Assembly (NCBI GenBank): GCA_950295325.1
Contig: OX485803.1
Location: 68,837,554-68,901,553, forward strand
Direction: 5' to 3'
DNA: 64,000 nt
Origin: Polytrichum commune
Lineage: Eukaryota > Streptophyta > Polytrichopsida > Polytrichales > Polytrichaceae
The notes under the pieces: model-generated
What the model was told of the DNA's origin: nothing
Database searches by the model: none
What the model saw: the letters and a program-made list of their open reading frames with translations, nothing else
Position numbers and translations under genes: made by a program
In this document: in pieces, positions 43,405 to 55,981 of the stretch
How positions within the stretch are numbered: the stretch's first letter is position 1
How the letters are laid out: each line of letters opens with the position of its first letter

Positions 43405-45560
43405 CATTCCTGTTGAATATGTGTGTATAATATGAATGTAATTCTACTAGGCTTGAGGGGTCGGCCCTTGACACCAGATTCTCGTCTTCTTGTTGTTTTT
43501 GAAAATGTGTGTATAATATGAATGTATTTCTACTAGGCTTGAGGGGTCGGCCCTTGACACCAGATTCTCCTCTTCTTGTTGTTTTTGAATATGTGTGTAA
43601 GCTATGAATGTAATTCTACTAGGCTTGAGGGGTCGGCCCTTGACACCAGATTCTCCTCTTCTTGTTGTTTTTGAAAATGTGTGTATAATATGAATGTATT
43701 TCTACTAGGCTTGAGGGCTTGGCCCTTGACACCAGATTCTCCTCTTATTCTTGTTTTTGAAAATGTGTGTATAATATGAATGTATTTCTACTAGGCTTGA
43801 GGGGTCGGCCCTTGACACCAGATTCTCCTCTTCTTGTTGTTTTGGAATATGTTGGTATAATATGAATGTATTTCTACTAGGCTTGAGGGGTCGGCCCTTG
43901 ACACCAGATTCTCCTATTTTTGTTGTTTTCAAATATGTGTGTATATTATGAATGTAATTATACTAGGCTTGAGGGGTCGGCCCTTGACACCAGATTCTCC
44001 TCTTCTTGTTGTTTTTGAATATGTGTGTATAATATGAATGTAATTCTACTAGGCTTGAGGGTCGGCCCTTGACACCAGATTCTCCTCTTCTTGTTGTTTT
44101 TGAATATGTGTGTAAGCTACAAATGTATTTCTACTAGGCTTGAGGGGTCGGCCCTTGACACCAGATTCTCGTCTTCTTGTTGTTTTTGACAATGTGTGTA
44201 TAATATGAATGTATTTCTACTAGGCTTGAGGGGTCGGCCCTTGACACCCGATTCTTCTCTTCTTGTTGTTTTTGAATATGTGTGTAAGCTATGAATGTAT
44301 TTGTACTAGGCTTGAGGGGTCGGCCCTTGACACCCGATTCTCCTCTTCTTGTTGTTTTTGAATATGTGTGTAAGCTATGAATGTATTTGTACTAGGCTTG
44401 AGGGGTCGGCCCTTGACACCCGATTCTCCTCTTCTTGTTGTTTTTGAATAAGTGTGTAAGCTATAAATTTATTTGTACTAGGCTTGAGGGGTCGGCCCTT
44501 GACACCAGATTCTCCTATTCTTGTTGTTTTTGAATATGTGTTTATAATATGAATGTATTTGTACTAGGGTTGAGGGGTCGGCCCTTGACACCAGATTCTC
44601 CTCTTCTTGTTGTTTTTGAATATGTGTGTAAGCTATGAATGTATTTCTACTAGGCTTGAGGGGTCGGCCCTTGACACCAGATTCTCCTCTTCTTGTTGTT
44701 TTTGAATATGTTTGTAAGCTATGAATGTAATTCTAATAGGCTTGAGGGGTCGGCCCTTGACACCAGATTCTACTCTTCTTGTTGTTTTTGAATATGTGTG
44801 TAAGCTATGAATGTAATTCTAATAGGCTTGAGGGGTCGGCCCTTGACACCAAATTCTCCTCTTCTTGTTGTTTTTGAATATGTTTGTAAGCTATGAATGT
44901 AATTCTACTAGGCTTGAGGGGTCGGCCCTTGACACCAAATTCTACTCTTCTTGTTGTTTTTGAATATGTGTGTAAGCTATGAATGTAATTCTACTAGGCT
45001 TGAGGGGTCGGCCCTTGACACCAGATTCTCCTCTTGTTGTTTTTGAATATGTGTGTATAATATGAATGTATTTCTACTAGGCTTGAGGGGTCGGCCCTTG
45101 ACACCAAATTCTCCTCTTCTTGTTGTTTTTGAATATGTGTGTAAGCTATGAATGTATTTCTACTAGGCTTGAGGGGTCGGCCCTTGACACCCGATTCTCC
45201 TCTTCTTGTTGTTTTTGAATATGTGTGTAAGCTATAAATTTATTTGTACTAGGCTTGAGGGGTCGGCCCTTGACACCAGATTCTCGTCTTCTTGTTGTTT
45301 TGAATATGTGTGTATACTATGAATGTATTTGTACTAGGCTTGAGGGGTCGGCCCTTGACACCAGATTCTCCTCTTCTTGTTGTTTTTGAATATGTGTGTA
45401 AGCTATGAATGTATTTGTACTAGGCTTGAGGGGTCGGCCCTTGACACCAAATTCTCCTCTTCTTGTTGTTTTTGAATATGTGTGTAAGCTATGAATGTAT
45501 TTCTATTGGGCTTGAGGGGTCGGCCCTTGTGACCACATTTCGATTTTGTTTTGTGTTTGA
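43405..45560. repeat. 86-bp minisatellite, about 25 copies
   Basis: The unit is 'ctactaggcttgaggggtcg' 'gcccttgacaccagattctc' 'ctcttcttgttgtttttgaa' 'tatgtgtgtaagctatgaat' 'gtaatt'. Core starts at 43451, 43537, 43623 and 43709 give the period. Later units carry alternating variants (ataatatg/aagctatg, cagatt/ccgatt/caaatt). The last unit (about 45511) is diverged. It lies between the methyltransferase-like gene and an unknown ORF. Confidence 0.97.
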
Positions 45561-45599
45561 CAATGTGTGTAAAGGGGAAGATCGCGCTAATCCGACTTT

Positions 45600-46100
45600 A
45601 TGGCGCCTCTTGCATTGTATTTGGACCAAGATGTACAATTGAGGGTCTTGGTCCCAAACTTGTTGGTGGGTGCCGCAAATGTGGATATGGGTGCAGAGAC
45701 GTCATTGGACACCCAACTCCGTTTCTTGCTTATTCATAGTTTGAGGCTATCTTGTAAAGCATGGAAAATGATTGTGGATAAAAGTGCGGAGTACAATGCT
45801 CTTTGTTTGGCTCAATATGAATACGCGATGGGTCCCAATGCTGTCCCAAGGGTTTGTTTGCCACGCGAACATAACCTCGTCACTCAATTTCAACAAAATT
45901 TGATGTGGTTCTCACATAGCCGCCACGTTAGCACACGGATTTCGCGGAGGATTCTTATGTCCGACTTGGGGGATTTGTCATTGCGTTCATTGGCTAAGCT
46001 AAGGGATGAATTGGAGAGCTCATGGTGTGCGGTGGAGATGTATGGCATGATCTTTGAATCATTTTATCCATATTGGACATGCCCGGCAGATAGGGTGTAG
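45600..46100 (+). CDS. Hypothetical protein, 166 aa, after the minisatellite
   Basis: The frame is open from ATG 45600 to TAG 46100 and has a normal amino-acid mix: LVPNLLVGAANVDMGAETSL, TQLRFLLIHSLRLSCKAW, AEYNALCLAQYEYAMGPNAV and LREHNLVTQFQ-like runs. I recognise no domain. The hydrophobic/Arg spacing of LLIHSLRLSCKAWKMIV vaguely recalls an F-box-type helix, which is not evidence enough. It may be the last exon of the gene upstream of the minisatellite or a fragment of a transposon-associated gene. Confidence 0.4.
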   Translation: MAPLALYLDQDVQLRVLVPNLLVGAANVDMGAETSLDTQLRFLLIHSLRLSCKAWKMIVDKSAEYNALCLAQYEYAMGPNAVPRVCLPREHNLVTQFQQNLMWFSHSRHVSTRISRRILMSDLGDLSLRSLAKLRDELESSWCAVEMYGMIFESFYPYWTCPADRV

Positions 46101-47708
46101 ATGGAAATAAAGTAGAATAATCTGTATATAGCTACTTGAACTGCATACACCTTTTTGTAAGTCTTGAGGTTGGCACCTAACTTCACCTACATTTTGACGG
46201 CCAATAAAATATTTTGTGTATGGTATTTTGTTTTCAATTGGTGACGTCAGCCCTAATTTAATATGAAACATTTGAAACCTAGACTATAGGATGTTTGAGA
46301 ACAAATGCAATCTTCCACGCCTATAGGATCCGTTGGTTTCTCGAACAATTCTAAGTTATTGTGTCCACGGGAATGGGGTGCCTTTCCAACAAATTGAATT
46401 CAAACGCTATCTAATTCCACGGAAATAGGCACTGCTTCTCCTAAAATTACCCAACAAAATCTAAATTTTCCGCTTTCCAATCTCCGCTCTCTGCTCTACG
46501 CTCACACTACTAAGTTTCCCACATACTAAACATACCTTCTAGGATCCTTATCTTCAGCCCCTATATTAATTTTACAAAAAAATAATGGCCCACATTTTAT
46601 GTCCATCTAACTTACTTATAATGGGATTGTCTACATTTAATGGCCCCTTCATAATTTGGAATTCCTTTATAATTTTTATTTCAAATGATTTTAATCCTCT
46701 CTATATTATACCGCATGTCGTTTTTAAAATGCACTAAGTGACCTACCCGTGGCGTGGCTATGGGGAGCGAGGGTGTCTTAGTTATTAGTTTTAGTAGGTG
46801 GACCGTAGATTAGTGGTAGTTAAGGCTAGTATGTATAATATTAATGTTGTTGTTGTTGTTGTTGTTATAATAAAAATGATATTATTATTACTAGTTTATC
46901 TCTGTGTTATTTATAATTTAGCAAGAGTTGAGGGAGTTATTTTATTAATTTGCATTTGCGGAGTATGATGTGTGTTACGTATGTGGTGACGATTTGGGAA
47001 AAGGTCTCCATTACTTTGCAATTTTTGACATTGGGTATGTTAAAGTTTTTGAGATTTCAACGGATTAGGTATGTGTGATGCATTTAATTCCTTCTATGAT
47101 GATAATTGGTGGTAGCACATCACACCCTTATTGGGTTAGGAGGGGTTGAAGGGCAATGTATTTGTCTACTTTACATGATTTGGCGGCCATGGGGAATCTG
47201 TCATTAAAATATGTAAATTCCAGTATTTGTACTTTAAAGTTGGCGTTGGGTACGGAAGGAGGCTTGGTCGTGCGTGTTGTTTCCATAAAATAAAAGAATA
47301 GAAAAAATAACACCCGTAGACGGGTACCGGTGCGAATGTCAGCATGTTGGGCTCATGTTGATCGCGGCAGTCGAAGGTGCAACACAAGGTGTTATGCCTC
47401 CTAGCCGGTGAGCTCTTTAGGAATACTAATGTTTCCCATTTTATTGGGGAGGGGGATGGGTGTTTGTTTGTTTTAAAGTTTTCTTTTGTTCAAGACCAAG
47501 CATGTGAGGTATGTAATGTCGTTTTGGTGAATGTATTCCATGAGAGTTTTGATGGTTACTTTTGGGATTTTTGGATGAGGAAGTTTTTTAATACAATGTT
47601 CGTGTGTGGCCCCTCTTACTCCGGCTGTGATGGTAATTAGTGGGTTGGTTTGCCATCCATTGGATCGTATAGCATTAATGAGGGGATCGTATTTAGTGTG
47701 TTTGTGTG
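46101..47708. other. No gene recognised; (GTT)n at about 46845-46866
   Basis: AT-rich with one GTT microsatellite. A plus-strand frame at 47377-47640 (QHKVLCLLAGELFRNTNVSH...) is open for 87 codons but has no recognised similarity. I would not call it a gene. Confidence 0.4.
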
Positions 47709-49301
47709 TGTCAGCCCTAAACCCCCACCCCTGAGCGTCGTAATCCGGGTGAGCGTCCAAGGCTCACATAGACTTAATCAACCTCACCTCATAATTGAAT
47801 TTGGCCCCACTGCCTTGACAAGCTCAATGTCACACCCATGGTTTATTCCAAAAGAATTAAGGTTACAAGCATTTAGAAATGCTTTTCCTACTTGTGAACT
47901 TTGCTCAACCTCTTAAACCCTCAATCCTTCCACACATTGTACTTAAAACCACAAACCCAACCCAAAGCACTATCCTAAAAGTAACTCACCAACTATGAGT
48001 CCAACTGTGGCTCGGTCTTCCCTTCTGCCACTAACCCACTAAGCAATTCACCCTACCCCCTACCACTCAAAATCACAATCCCTCTAATCACACAGCCTCC
48101 TCCAACTGCTCGGAAACTCCAATGTCTTGCCTGATACTCATGTACCGTTCCCTTCAGGCTGTCGTTGCCCCGTTGCGGTGGCTGCTGCATTTGTGGTGAT
48201 CCAGCATGTTACCACTGGTCCTCCCCCTCTCTGGTCGCAACCTTCAGCTTAGACAGCAGTGACCCAGTCCATACCTCCGAACTAAAAAACCCAACCCTCT
48301 CGGTGCAGCAGCTCCTGCTGCCTCTGCTCAACTCAGGTTGCTCTCGGCTAATCTGTCTCTCTGCCACCTCCCTGGCAGAAGGTGCAACTAGCATCGCGAT
48401 CTCAAAACTTTCGGTTCATTTCAAAACACCCAGCTTGTAACCGCGCAGCATGCCCCTGTTCGGCATGATCACTTTCACTCATGCAATGCTCTTCAGCTCG
48501 AATTTTTCCGGATTGAGCTCACTCAACATTCAACTAGTCTATGGCCTCTCAGTGCGCCGCCGCCATGTTTTACCCCCGTTCCTTCTCTCACTTTTCTTTT
48601 CTCTTCTTCGTGGATTCAAATTGAGACCCTTGCCTCTTTGCCATCGCAGCTTGGATTATTCCGAATCCTTGCCTTTCACCGCAACTACCCACGTCCCAAT
48701 CCAATGCCAGCTCACCTAGCATTCGGCCATTACTCGCACTTCTGCCCCCTTTCTTCACGCAAATAGATCTGGTCTTCGACAATGCTGAATTCTCAGAGTT
48801 CTCTGCCCATCTGTGGCTCCCTCCAACTCATGCCACAAAAAACTCGTCTTGCTCTACCCCATTCCCCCTTGTGTGCACCCTGTTGTTGCCTTCCTCGGCC
48901 GCAAACCTGTCTCGTCTCCCAAAACTCCTCTGTCCGAGAACGAGCGAGAGCAACAGGAGAGGGAGAACCACACAACAACCGCCTTTTGATCCCATAATCC
49001 GGAATTCGCTAGGGTGCGGCAGCCCTGGCCTTAAACGAACATTGCCTAGTCCTAATCAAGTCAATAACACCGAGCCTACAAGGCCCAAGCCGCTAAAACT
49101 AAGCCCATTGAACCACTCGCTAAGCCACCCTCAACTCCCTATTAACAATAAGCACTAATACACCAACCTAATGATTATTTCAAGTAACAACTAAGAACAC
49201 TGCCAATTTTATCCTTTTGAATAAGTGAACAAAAAACCAAGTCCAAGTTTTGCGAATCTTTTGAGATTAAGAACCCATGTAGGCACCTTTTTGGGCTCAC
49301 A
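47709..49301 (-). mobile_element. LTR D, divergent member of the LTR A-E family
   Basis: It starts TGTCAGCCCTAAACCCCC, has 'gagcgtcgtaatccgggtgag' where the others have the 'cgtcctagtccgggtgag' block, and ends TTTTTGGGCTCACA. Clear TSDs are not seen (gtgtg against tgcgc), so its edges may be eroded. It is richer in GC and lacks the internal minisatellite seen in the others. It lies about 300 bp from LTR C in the same orientation. Confidence 0.7.
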
Positions 49302-49597
49302 TGCGCAGCGCATACGAAAACAGAGGGGGGGGGGCCTACTTCGAGCGCCGCTTATGTGGAGCACGAGCACAAGGATGCTGCATCAAAGCAAGCGTGTGCA
49401 ACACGACAACAATAACAGCACAGTGCAAACATATGCAAGCAGCACATGCGGACATTCCTGCAAGCGCAGAGCAGGTGGTAGAGGTATAGGGTTGTTGTTG
49501 TTGCAGACAACAAAGGTAGAGGTAGGAGGCAAATATTGGTAGAGTGGTGTAGCAAAGCAGGAGGGTTAGGAGAGGAAAGAAAAACATGAATGCACAC

Positions 49598-50982
49598 TGT
49601 GAGGCCAAACCACCCACCCTTAAGCGTCCTAGTCCGGGTGAGGGAATGGATATCACATTCATGTTTCCACAACTCCATTTGACCAAACTAGTGAGAACCC
49701 ATGACATTTCCCATCAATTAGTGCACACCAATCCATTCCACGATAATATTACAAGCGTTGACAAACGCTCTTCTCTATATCACAATCATAACCTCATGTT
49801 CTCCTATCTTGCTAATGAACTAATTATCTAAAGTCATATTAAGTAACAACCTAGTTAACTAACTCTTCCGAGTCTAATGTAGCACCACGGGATCCCCCCT
49901 TTATATCATTACAGTTCTCCCTTAGTCATCTACCCAAATCACTCAAGGCCTAGCATTAAAGTAAGCCTAGAGGCCTCAAAATTGTAAGCCCAACTGCCTC
50001 CACAACAGTAAGTTAGTAGCCTCCAAACTATAAACCCAGCAGCCTCGAACTGTAAGCCCAGCGGCCTCCACAACAGTGAGCTATTAGTCCCCATACGGTA
50101 AACCCAGCAGCCTTGATTGTAAGCCCAGCTGCCTCCACAACAGTAAGTTAGTAGCCTCCAAACTGTAAACCCAACAGCCTCGAACTGTAAGCCCAACGGC
50201 CTCCACAATAGTAAGCTATTAACCTCCAAACTGTAAACCCAACAGCCTTGAACTGTAAGCCCAGTAGCCTCGATTGTAAGCCCAACGACCTCCACAACAG
50301 TGAGCTATTAACCTCCAGACTGTAAACCCAGCAGCCTCCACAACAGTAAGCTATTAGTCTCCAAATTGTAAACCCAGCAGCCTCGACTGTAAGCCCAGCG
50401 GCCTTCACAACAGTAAGCTATTAGCCTCGAACTAATCCCCACTAATCCTCTACCTAATTCCACTAATTACCCAAAGCCCCCTATCTAATCTTCCTACGTA
50501 ATTCCACTAATTTCCCTAATACCCCCTTACTAATTACACACTTTTTTCTAGCTCTAAGAGCTCAAAATCCTAGAGAGGGGGGGGGGAGAGAGAGAGAGAG
50601 GGAGAAGAGAGAATGAAGAGAGGAGAGGAGGAGGAGGAGAGGGCACCCAAGACCACAAGCCCCTTAGCATTCTCCTACTTAGTAGGACCTTATCCTATTC
50701 ACTAAATCCTCACCCTCTAAACCAACAAGAGCATGTTCTAATTCAAACATTTAAATCCAAGGACCTTCCCCTTGCTTCATCAAATCTTACACACTTAACC
50801 ACAACACTCCCTAATATCACTAAGCTTCTATTTAACCACACAAAATAGGCTTAAAGCCTAAAACATAAACCACACCAAGCCTCACTCTTTTTATACTTTT
50901 AATTGTTTCAATAACACTCCAAATGCAATTCTAAATAAATTCTAAACATAAAACCAATATGAGCACTCATTTTGGGCTCATA
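49598..50982 (-). mobile_element. Solo LTR C with perfect 5-bp TSD (CACAC)
   Basis: It begins TGTGAGGCCAAACCACCC and ends TTTTGGGCTCATA. CACAC lies at 49593-49597 and 50983-50987. It is closest to LTR B, with almost the same first and last 300-400 bp. No internal coding region. Confidence 0.88.
49965..50435. repeat. Minisatellite of about 67 bp inside LTR C
   Basis: Units combine 'gtaagcccagc.gcctccaca' and 'acagtaagctattagcctcc' with 'aaactgtaaacccagcagcc'. About six to seven irregular copies. Confidence 0.85.
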
Positions 50983-51758
50983 CACACAAACATTGAAATG
51001 ATATGCAATGAAATTGGAAACAACGAAAATTGTAAATTGCAACAACGGTGGGAGCAAACAATGTATGCTCCCTGTCCAACGAACAATTGTATACCCGAAT
51101 TGCTCGATTTCCAGTGCGATCACACCTGCAGATTGGACCCCCGCATTGTAGCAGGACGGGAAATGTATACTTTGTGCACGTACTAGATACATGCCACCGT
51201 ATACATGCTGCAGTACTCAAAAAGAATGAATACAGCCAAAATCTCAAGGCAGCTACACAAAGTACAGACTGTGCAATACGCAAAAGGAACGACGGAAATT
51301 AAAGAAACCAAAATCCAATGAAACGCATACCTTTATGTATATCTACGTATACGACTGTCTAATAGTAAATGCCTTGAGTGGGACGCCGTGCGTATTTTGG
51401 GGGCATGGGCCCATGAATGTGCAACTCCGAATTTAATTGAGCACCGGCTTAAATTGACCAGCAGGGACATGCCTTTGACAGGCGCAGTCATTGAATGCGC
51501 TCCTGCTGTGGAACAACCAGGCTCCAAAATTGTGCGCGCGCAATTTCCTACCTGTGTGGATGTATCCCACACAGAGGGCTGCCTCTGTCAGGCCCTCCTG
51601 TAGGAGAGGACCATTTCCCTTGTAGTGTGAGGTAATGGGCATGTAAACAATAGGTACAACTGTATGATTCTTCTCTTAGCCGACCATATGCATGGAGGTT
51701 TCAGGTTTGGCTGTGATCTGCTGGATTCCAGCACAAGTGCCATTAGAGAAGTTGCCAT
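50983..51758. other. No gene assigned; exon-like patch 51678-51750
   Basis: 51678-51750, after a 'tctcttag' acceptor-like site, resembles 62814-62880 (shared 'catatgcat.gaggtt' and 'ttccagcacaa'). It is open in frame as DHMHGGFRFGCDLLDSSTSA. Function unknown. Confidence 0.35.
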
Positions 51759-52449
51759 CAGGGCTGATTTTTCACAAAGTTTTTGCCTGTCCACGTCCAA
51801 AAACCTTGAATTGAAAGGCAAAAAAAATTGCAACCCGTCCCAAAATCGGTAATGTCTAAACCAACCCGTCCATGGAAAGGTTAAAGAAAAAACAACCCGT
51901 CCCAAAACCGGTTTGAAAATGAAAATACCCATCCCGCAAGAGGTATAAATAAGTCTCTTACACAATGTTGGTATTTTTAAGAGAAAAAAAAAACAAAAAG
52001 AACAAAAAACCGAAAGATGTCGACATGTGACTGGTTGCACTTGGAAACAATAGGATCTTGACAAATTATGCCTTCAATGTTTGTCAGTTATCTGTCTTTT
52101 GCTGTCAATTCTCATCTTTCTAGTACACCCCATTCTAAATTTTGTGGTTGATGAATTAATGTATGCAGGTGAATCAAGCACTTCAAGATTGATATATTGA
52201 TTGGATATTAGTGGTTTGATTGCATTATGCTTATATTCACATGTCATATATGACATAATGTAACTGATATTTGTACCATTTATTTTTTTGGAAAAAATTA
52301 TCAAAATAATTGTTATTTTTAGAGCCTGTCTAAAGTGAATTTGACACGTCCAAAAACCGGTTCATTTTCTAAGAACCTGTCCACTGGAAATGTTTCTTTA
52401 ATGAACATGTCCCTAAACATGTTAGGGACCTTGTGAAAAATCACCACTG
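51759..52449. mobile_element. Non-autonomous hAT element (691 bp) with 8-bp TSD
   Basis: The ends are CAGGGCTGATTTTTCACAAAG and, inverted, CAGTGGTGATTTTTCACAAGG, about 22-bp TIRs with three mismatches and the CAGGG/CAGTG ends typical of hAT transposons. The 8-bp flanks are GTTGCCAT (51751-51758) and ATTGCCAT (52450-52457), seven of eight identical. The interior carries sub-repeats of 'aacccgtcccaaaa(t/c)cggt' and 'acctgtcc/acgtcc' motifs near both ends and no transposase. It needs a hAT transposase in trans. A hAT C-terminal fragment lies at 61.0-61.4 kb. Confidence 0.88.
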
Positions 52450-53728
52450 ATTGCCATAGTGACATAAAATATCATTTGACACTTAAGACAATATATTAGT
52501 GTAGTATCTGGGGTGGCAACGATCCATAAGTCTCGCCGGAATGCATGAGTTATCAATGTCTCTAAAACTCAATTTTCATATTTGCTCCCAAAGAATTACA
52601 TTTGAATTGCTTTCGTGTTACCATAATTGTTAATATTATAACTTTTGTGAATTTTCTTGGAAATTAAAGAATACATAGAACCAATGGGTTTTGATGGTGA
52701 CCTTTGCGCTAGGGAAAAAAATATTGTGTCATAATCAGTCGTTAACATGATATTATTATGGAGCAAGTACCACTAGAAGAAGTCATCTCCAAACGAACAT
52801 CAAAACTCAAAACTCAACACCAACAAACACCTCACCTTCTACACCTTCAATAAACCAAAATCTACAAAAATAAACGATGTGGGCTGCAACATTAGCACCC
52901 ATTTGACCTCTTATACATTAAAAACCAAAACCCACAAAAAACATAGCACTCAGATTTGAAAATGTGCATCATTAATTCAACATTGGCACACATGTGACCC
53001 TTTGTATTTCTAGAAATTTAAAACTCACAAGAATAAAGTAGTTGGGCTTAAAAAAATATCCATAAAAAATTCAACATCACCACACACAATGTTATCTCGA
53101 GTGCGTAGAATTGTAAATAATGACAACATTCAACTTGTCAATGCTTGTCGTATCTACAACAACTTGAGCAAAAGTGAGACAATCCTTGTAACATTAATAG
53201 GTGGTAAGAAATCAATATTAATGTTGCTCATTTGTAAGGTTAGAAACTAATGATTCACCCTACCTGAACATGTGAAGGGAATGCGGTGCATGTTATAATT
53301 AAAAACACCTTTTGAGATTTGAAATTTACATCGAGGCTCATTGTATACTAATTATTTTTTTGGTTTTTTAGCACAAGTCGGATTTAAGTGAGAAAAATAC
53401 TTTATAGGAACTTGAATTTCCTGGTTCAATAGGTGTGAAACGGGCTATGGACTGAGAAATCAGAAAGTAAAGATTGTAAGAACCATGGTATGATAGAAAC
53501 ATGTGTATAAAAAAAGGTATATAGTCTGATAGTTTTGAGGAAACACTCTCTCTCCTCTCTTTCACTAGAAGACTTGTTTTGTATGTTAACAGAACTTTGC
53601 CAGACTTTGAAAATTGAATTGATTACTACATTTTTGTTTGGGTCGGTGTGCCCTCACGTAGTTTGCTTAATTTGCAAGGCAATTGTCTAAATCCACATTA
53701 ATTTTTGTGCCTCCAAGGTGAATGTACT
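52450..53728. other. No gene; one block duplicated at 60.8 kb
   Basis: 53095-53240 is a close copy of 60785-60931 (shared 'tacaacaacttgagcaaaag' and 'ttgtaacattaataggtggt'). The rest is AT-rich and unassigned. Confidence 0.6.
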
Positions 53729-55067
53729 TATGAGCCCAAAATGGTTGCTCATATTTATTTTATGCTTAGGATTTACTCAAAGTTGCATTTGACATCGTTA
53801 TTGAAACAACAAAAAGTATTAAAAAGAGTGAGGCTTGGTGTGGAGTTCGGTTTTAGGCCTTAGGCTTATTTTGTGTGGTTAATTAGAAGCTTAGCGGCAT
53901 TAGTGGGTTGGTTGAATTAAGTTAAGAGTGTGTGTGTTAAGAAAGGGGAAGGGCCTTGGGTTTAATTGTTTGAATTGAGGCCTTACCTTGTTGCTTTAGG
54001 GGTGGAGGGTTTAGTGGATAGGCTTGATCTATTTTTAGTTGGGTAAGGTTTAAGGGGTGTGTGGCTTTGGGTGTCCCTCTCCTTTCCCTCTCCTTTCACT
54101 CTCCTTCACTCTCTCTCTGTCTCTCCCCCTTACATTCTTTTCTTTTCTCCTCTCCTCTCTCCCTCTCGGATTCAGCTGCTAGGGAACTGGTTCGGCAGCA
54201 AGGAAGGAGCTTAGACCGGCTGCGAGGATTGATTCGGTAGCAAGGAAGGCAACTTAGACCAGCTGCTAGGGAACTGGTTCGGCAACAAGGAAGGAGCTTA
54301 GACCAGCTGCGAGGACTGATTCGGTAGCAAAGAAGGCAACTTAGACCAGCTGCTGGGGAACTGGTTCGGCAACAAGGAAGGAGCTTAGACCAGCTGCTAG
54401 GACTGATTCGGCAACAAAGGAGGCAACTTAGACCAGCTGCGAGGGACTGATTAGGCAGCAAGGTCGGGCAGCTTGGATTCAGCTGCTAGGGAATTTATTC
54501 GGCAGCAAGGGAGGCAACTTAGACCAGCTGCGAGGGACTGATTAGGCAGCAAGGTCGGGCAGCTTGGATTCAGCTGCTAGGGAATTTATTCGGCAGCAAG
54601 GGAGGCAGCTTAGACCAGCTGCGAGGATTGATTCGGCAACAAAGGAGGTAGTTTAGACCAGCTGCTAGGGAACTGATTCGGCAGCAAAGGAGGCAGCTTA
54701 GACCAGCTGCGAGGGACTGATTAGGCAACGAGGTTGGGCAGCTTAGACTCAGCTTACACTAGTGATTGGGGTTGGCCTAAGTGATTAGTTAATAAGTAAG
54801 TAGGCTAACCACGTCATGCTAGGTGGTGGTATTGAATATTCATTAGATGTAGGGGTTTTACGATGGGATGTAGTACGGGGGTGACATTAGAGAATAACGT
54901 TCTTCAACGCTTGTATCCTCGCCATGGAATAAATCGGTGTGCCAAAGTTGATAGAAGATGTGATGGATTTTTACGATGTTGGGAAGAGGGAGTTATTTGA
55001 ACATTAATGTGATACCCATTCCCTCACCCGGACTAGGACGCATAAGGGTGGGTGGTTTGGCCTCACA
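53729..55067 (+). mobile_element. 5' LTR of Gypsy element E
   Basis: It runs from TATGAGCCCAAAATGG to GGTTTGGCCTCACA, the reverse complement layout of LTRs A-D. Its first 381 bp recur at 59960-60340 with only a small difference ('aggatttactc' against 'aggaatactc'). A candidate primer-binding region, TGGTGCGTCCGCTGGGAGTG, follows at 55072-55091. Confidence 0.92.
54172..54765. repeat. Minisatellite in the 5' LTR of element E
   Basis: Irregular units of 'cttagaccagctgcgaggg' + 'actgattcggcagcaagga' + 'ggca' recur about 14 times, with higher-order pairs. Confidence 0.85.
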
Positions 55068-55981
55068 TAAATGGTGCGTCCGCTGGGAGTGAAGCGGGAT
55101 TAGGGAAGACTTGGAGGCAACATCGTGGGAGATGGAAATGAACGCTTAGCTCATGGTAAGTGTCTTATTTAGAATTTTTGATTTTTGTTATCGACTAGTT
55201 TAGTTCATTTTCTTTATTTCCTTGGAATGAATTGCATATTTCCTTTAGGCATTTTGTTTTGAGGAGGGAGCGCGGCTAAGGTATGTCCTCAATCTTTTTG
55301 GGAATTTGCTAAAAACATAAAAAAATCTATGATCATTAGTTCACTAAGACCTTAGAGGGATAAGTAAATTTAGGAAGATTAGACTTTGACACTCACATCG
55401 GGGTGAGTCTCCAAGTCTTGGGGATTTGACATTTGATGCTCTAGATTAGATTGTTAGTTTAGAAAATTTATTATTACTGTCACATTGAGTCACGGTCGAG
55501 GGGAGTGCTAACTTGTAGGGGGATGCGAATTGCTTAAGGTACGACGACTTCTTCAAAGTGAATTGTTAATTGATTAAGGAATGATTTTAGTACTTGTTTT
55601 GTCGTTATCCGTTGTATAGGATAATTCCCTAGTCATAGTATGGTATTAGAGACGAGAGGGTGATGCCTCAGTCTTTGATGCGGTGCATGACGAAGGTCAG
55701 CCCCTCACTCTCGGTATTGTGGTGAGTGTCAATTTGAGGAAGAGTACGGAGATGATTCTCTGGCTTGACTAAGAATTGACATGAACATGCCTATCCCTTG
55801 TTTGGGATTTTTCACTTAAGTGGGCTTACAGGTTCTCTTTCTTCACCTCCTCAATTTTTAAGTTACACTAAGAAAATTGATAACATTTAAGAGTGAAGGT
55901 AGTAAGGAGTATGTTTGGTCAAGTGAGGGTTGATCGATTATTTGGGTAATACAAGGTAAGATTCGATCTCAAAAACCAAGC
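55068..55981 (+). other. Leader between 5' LTR and gag of element E
   Basis: Non-coding leader. The gag frame is open from soon after a TGA near 55930 and has no ATG near its start, so the true start is either mutated or further upstream. Confidence 0.5.

Noticed and set aside
35422-50982. LTRs B and C as the two ends of one 15.6-kb retrotransposon
   Set aside because: Each has its own perfect TSD, and no primer site, polypurine tract or coherent pol lies between them.
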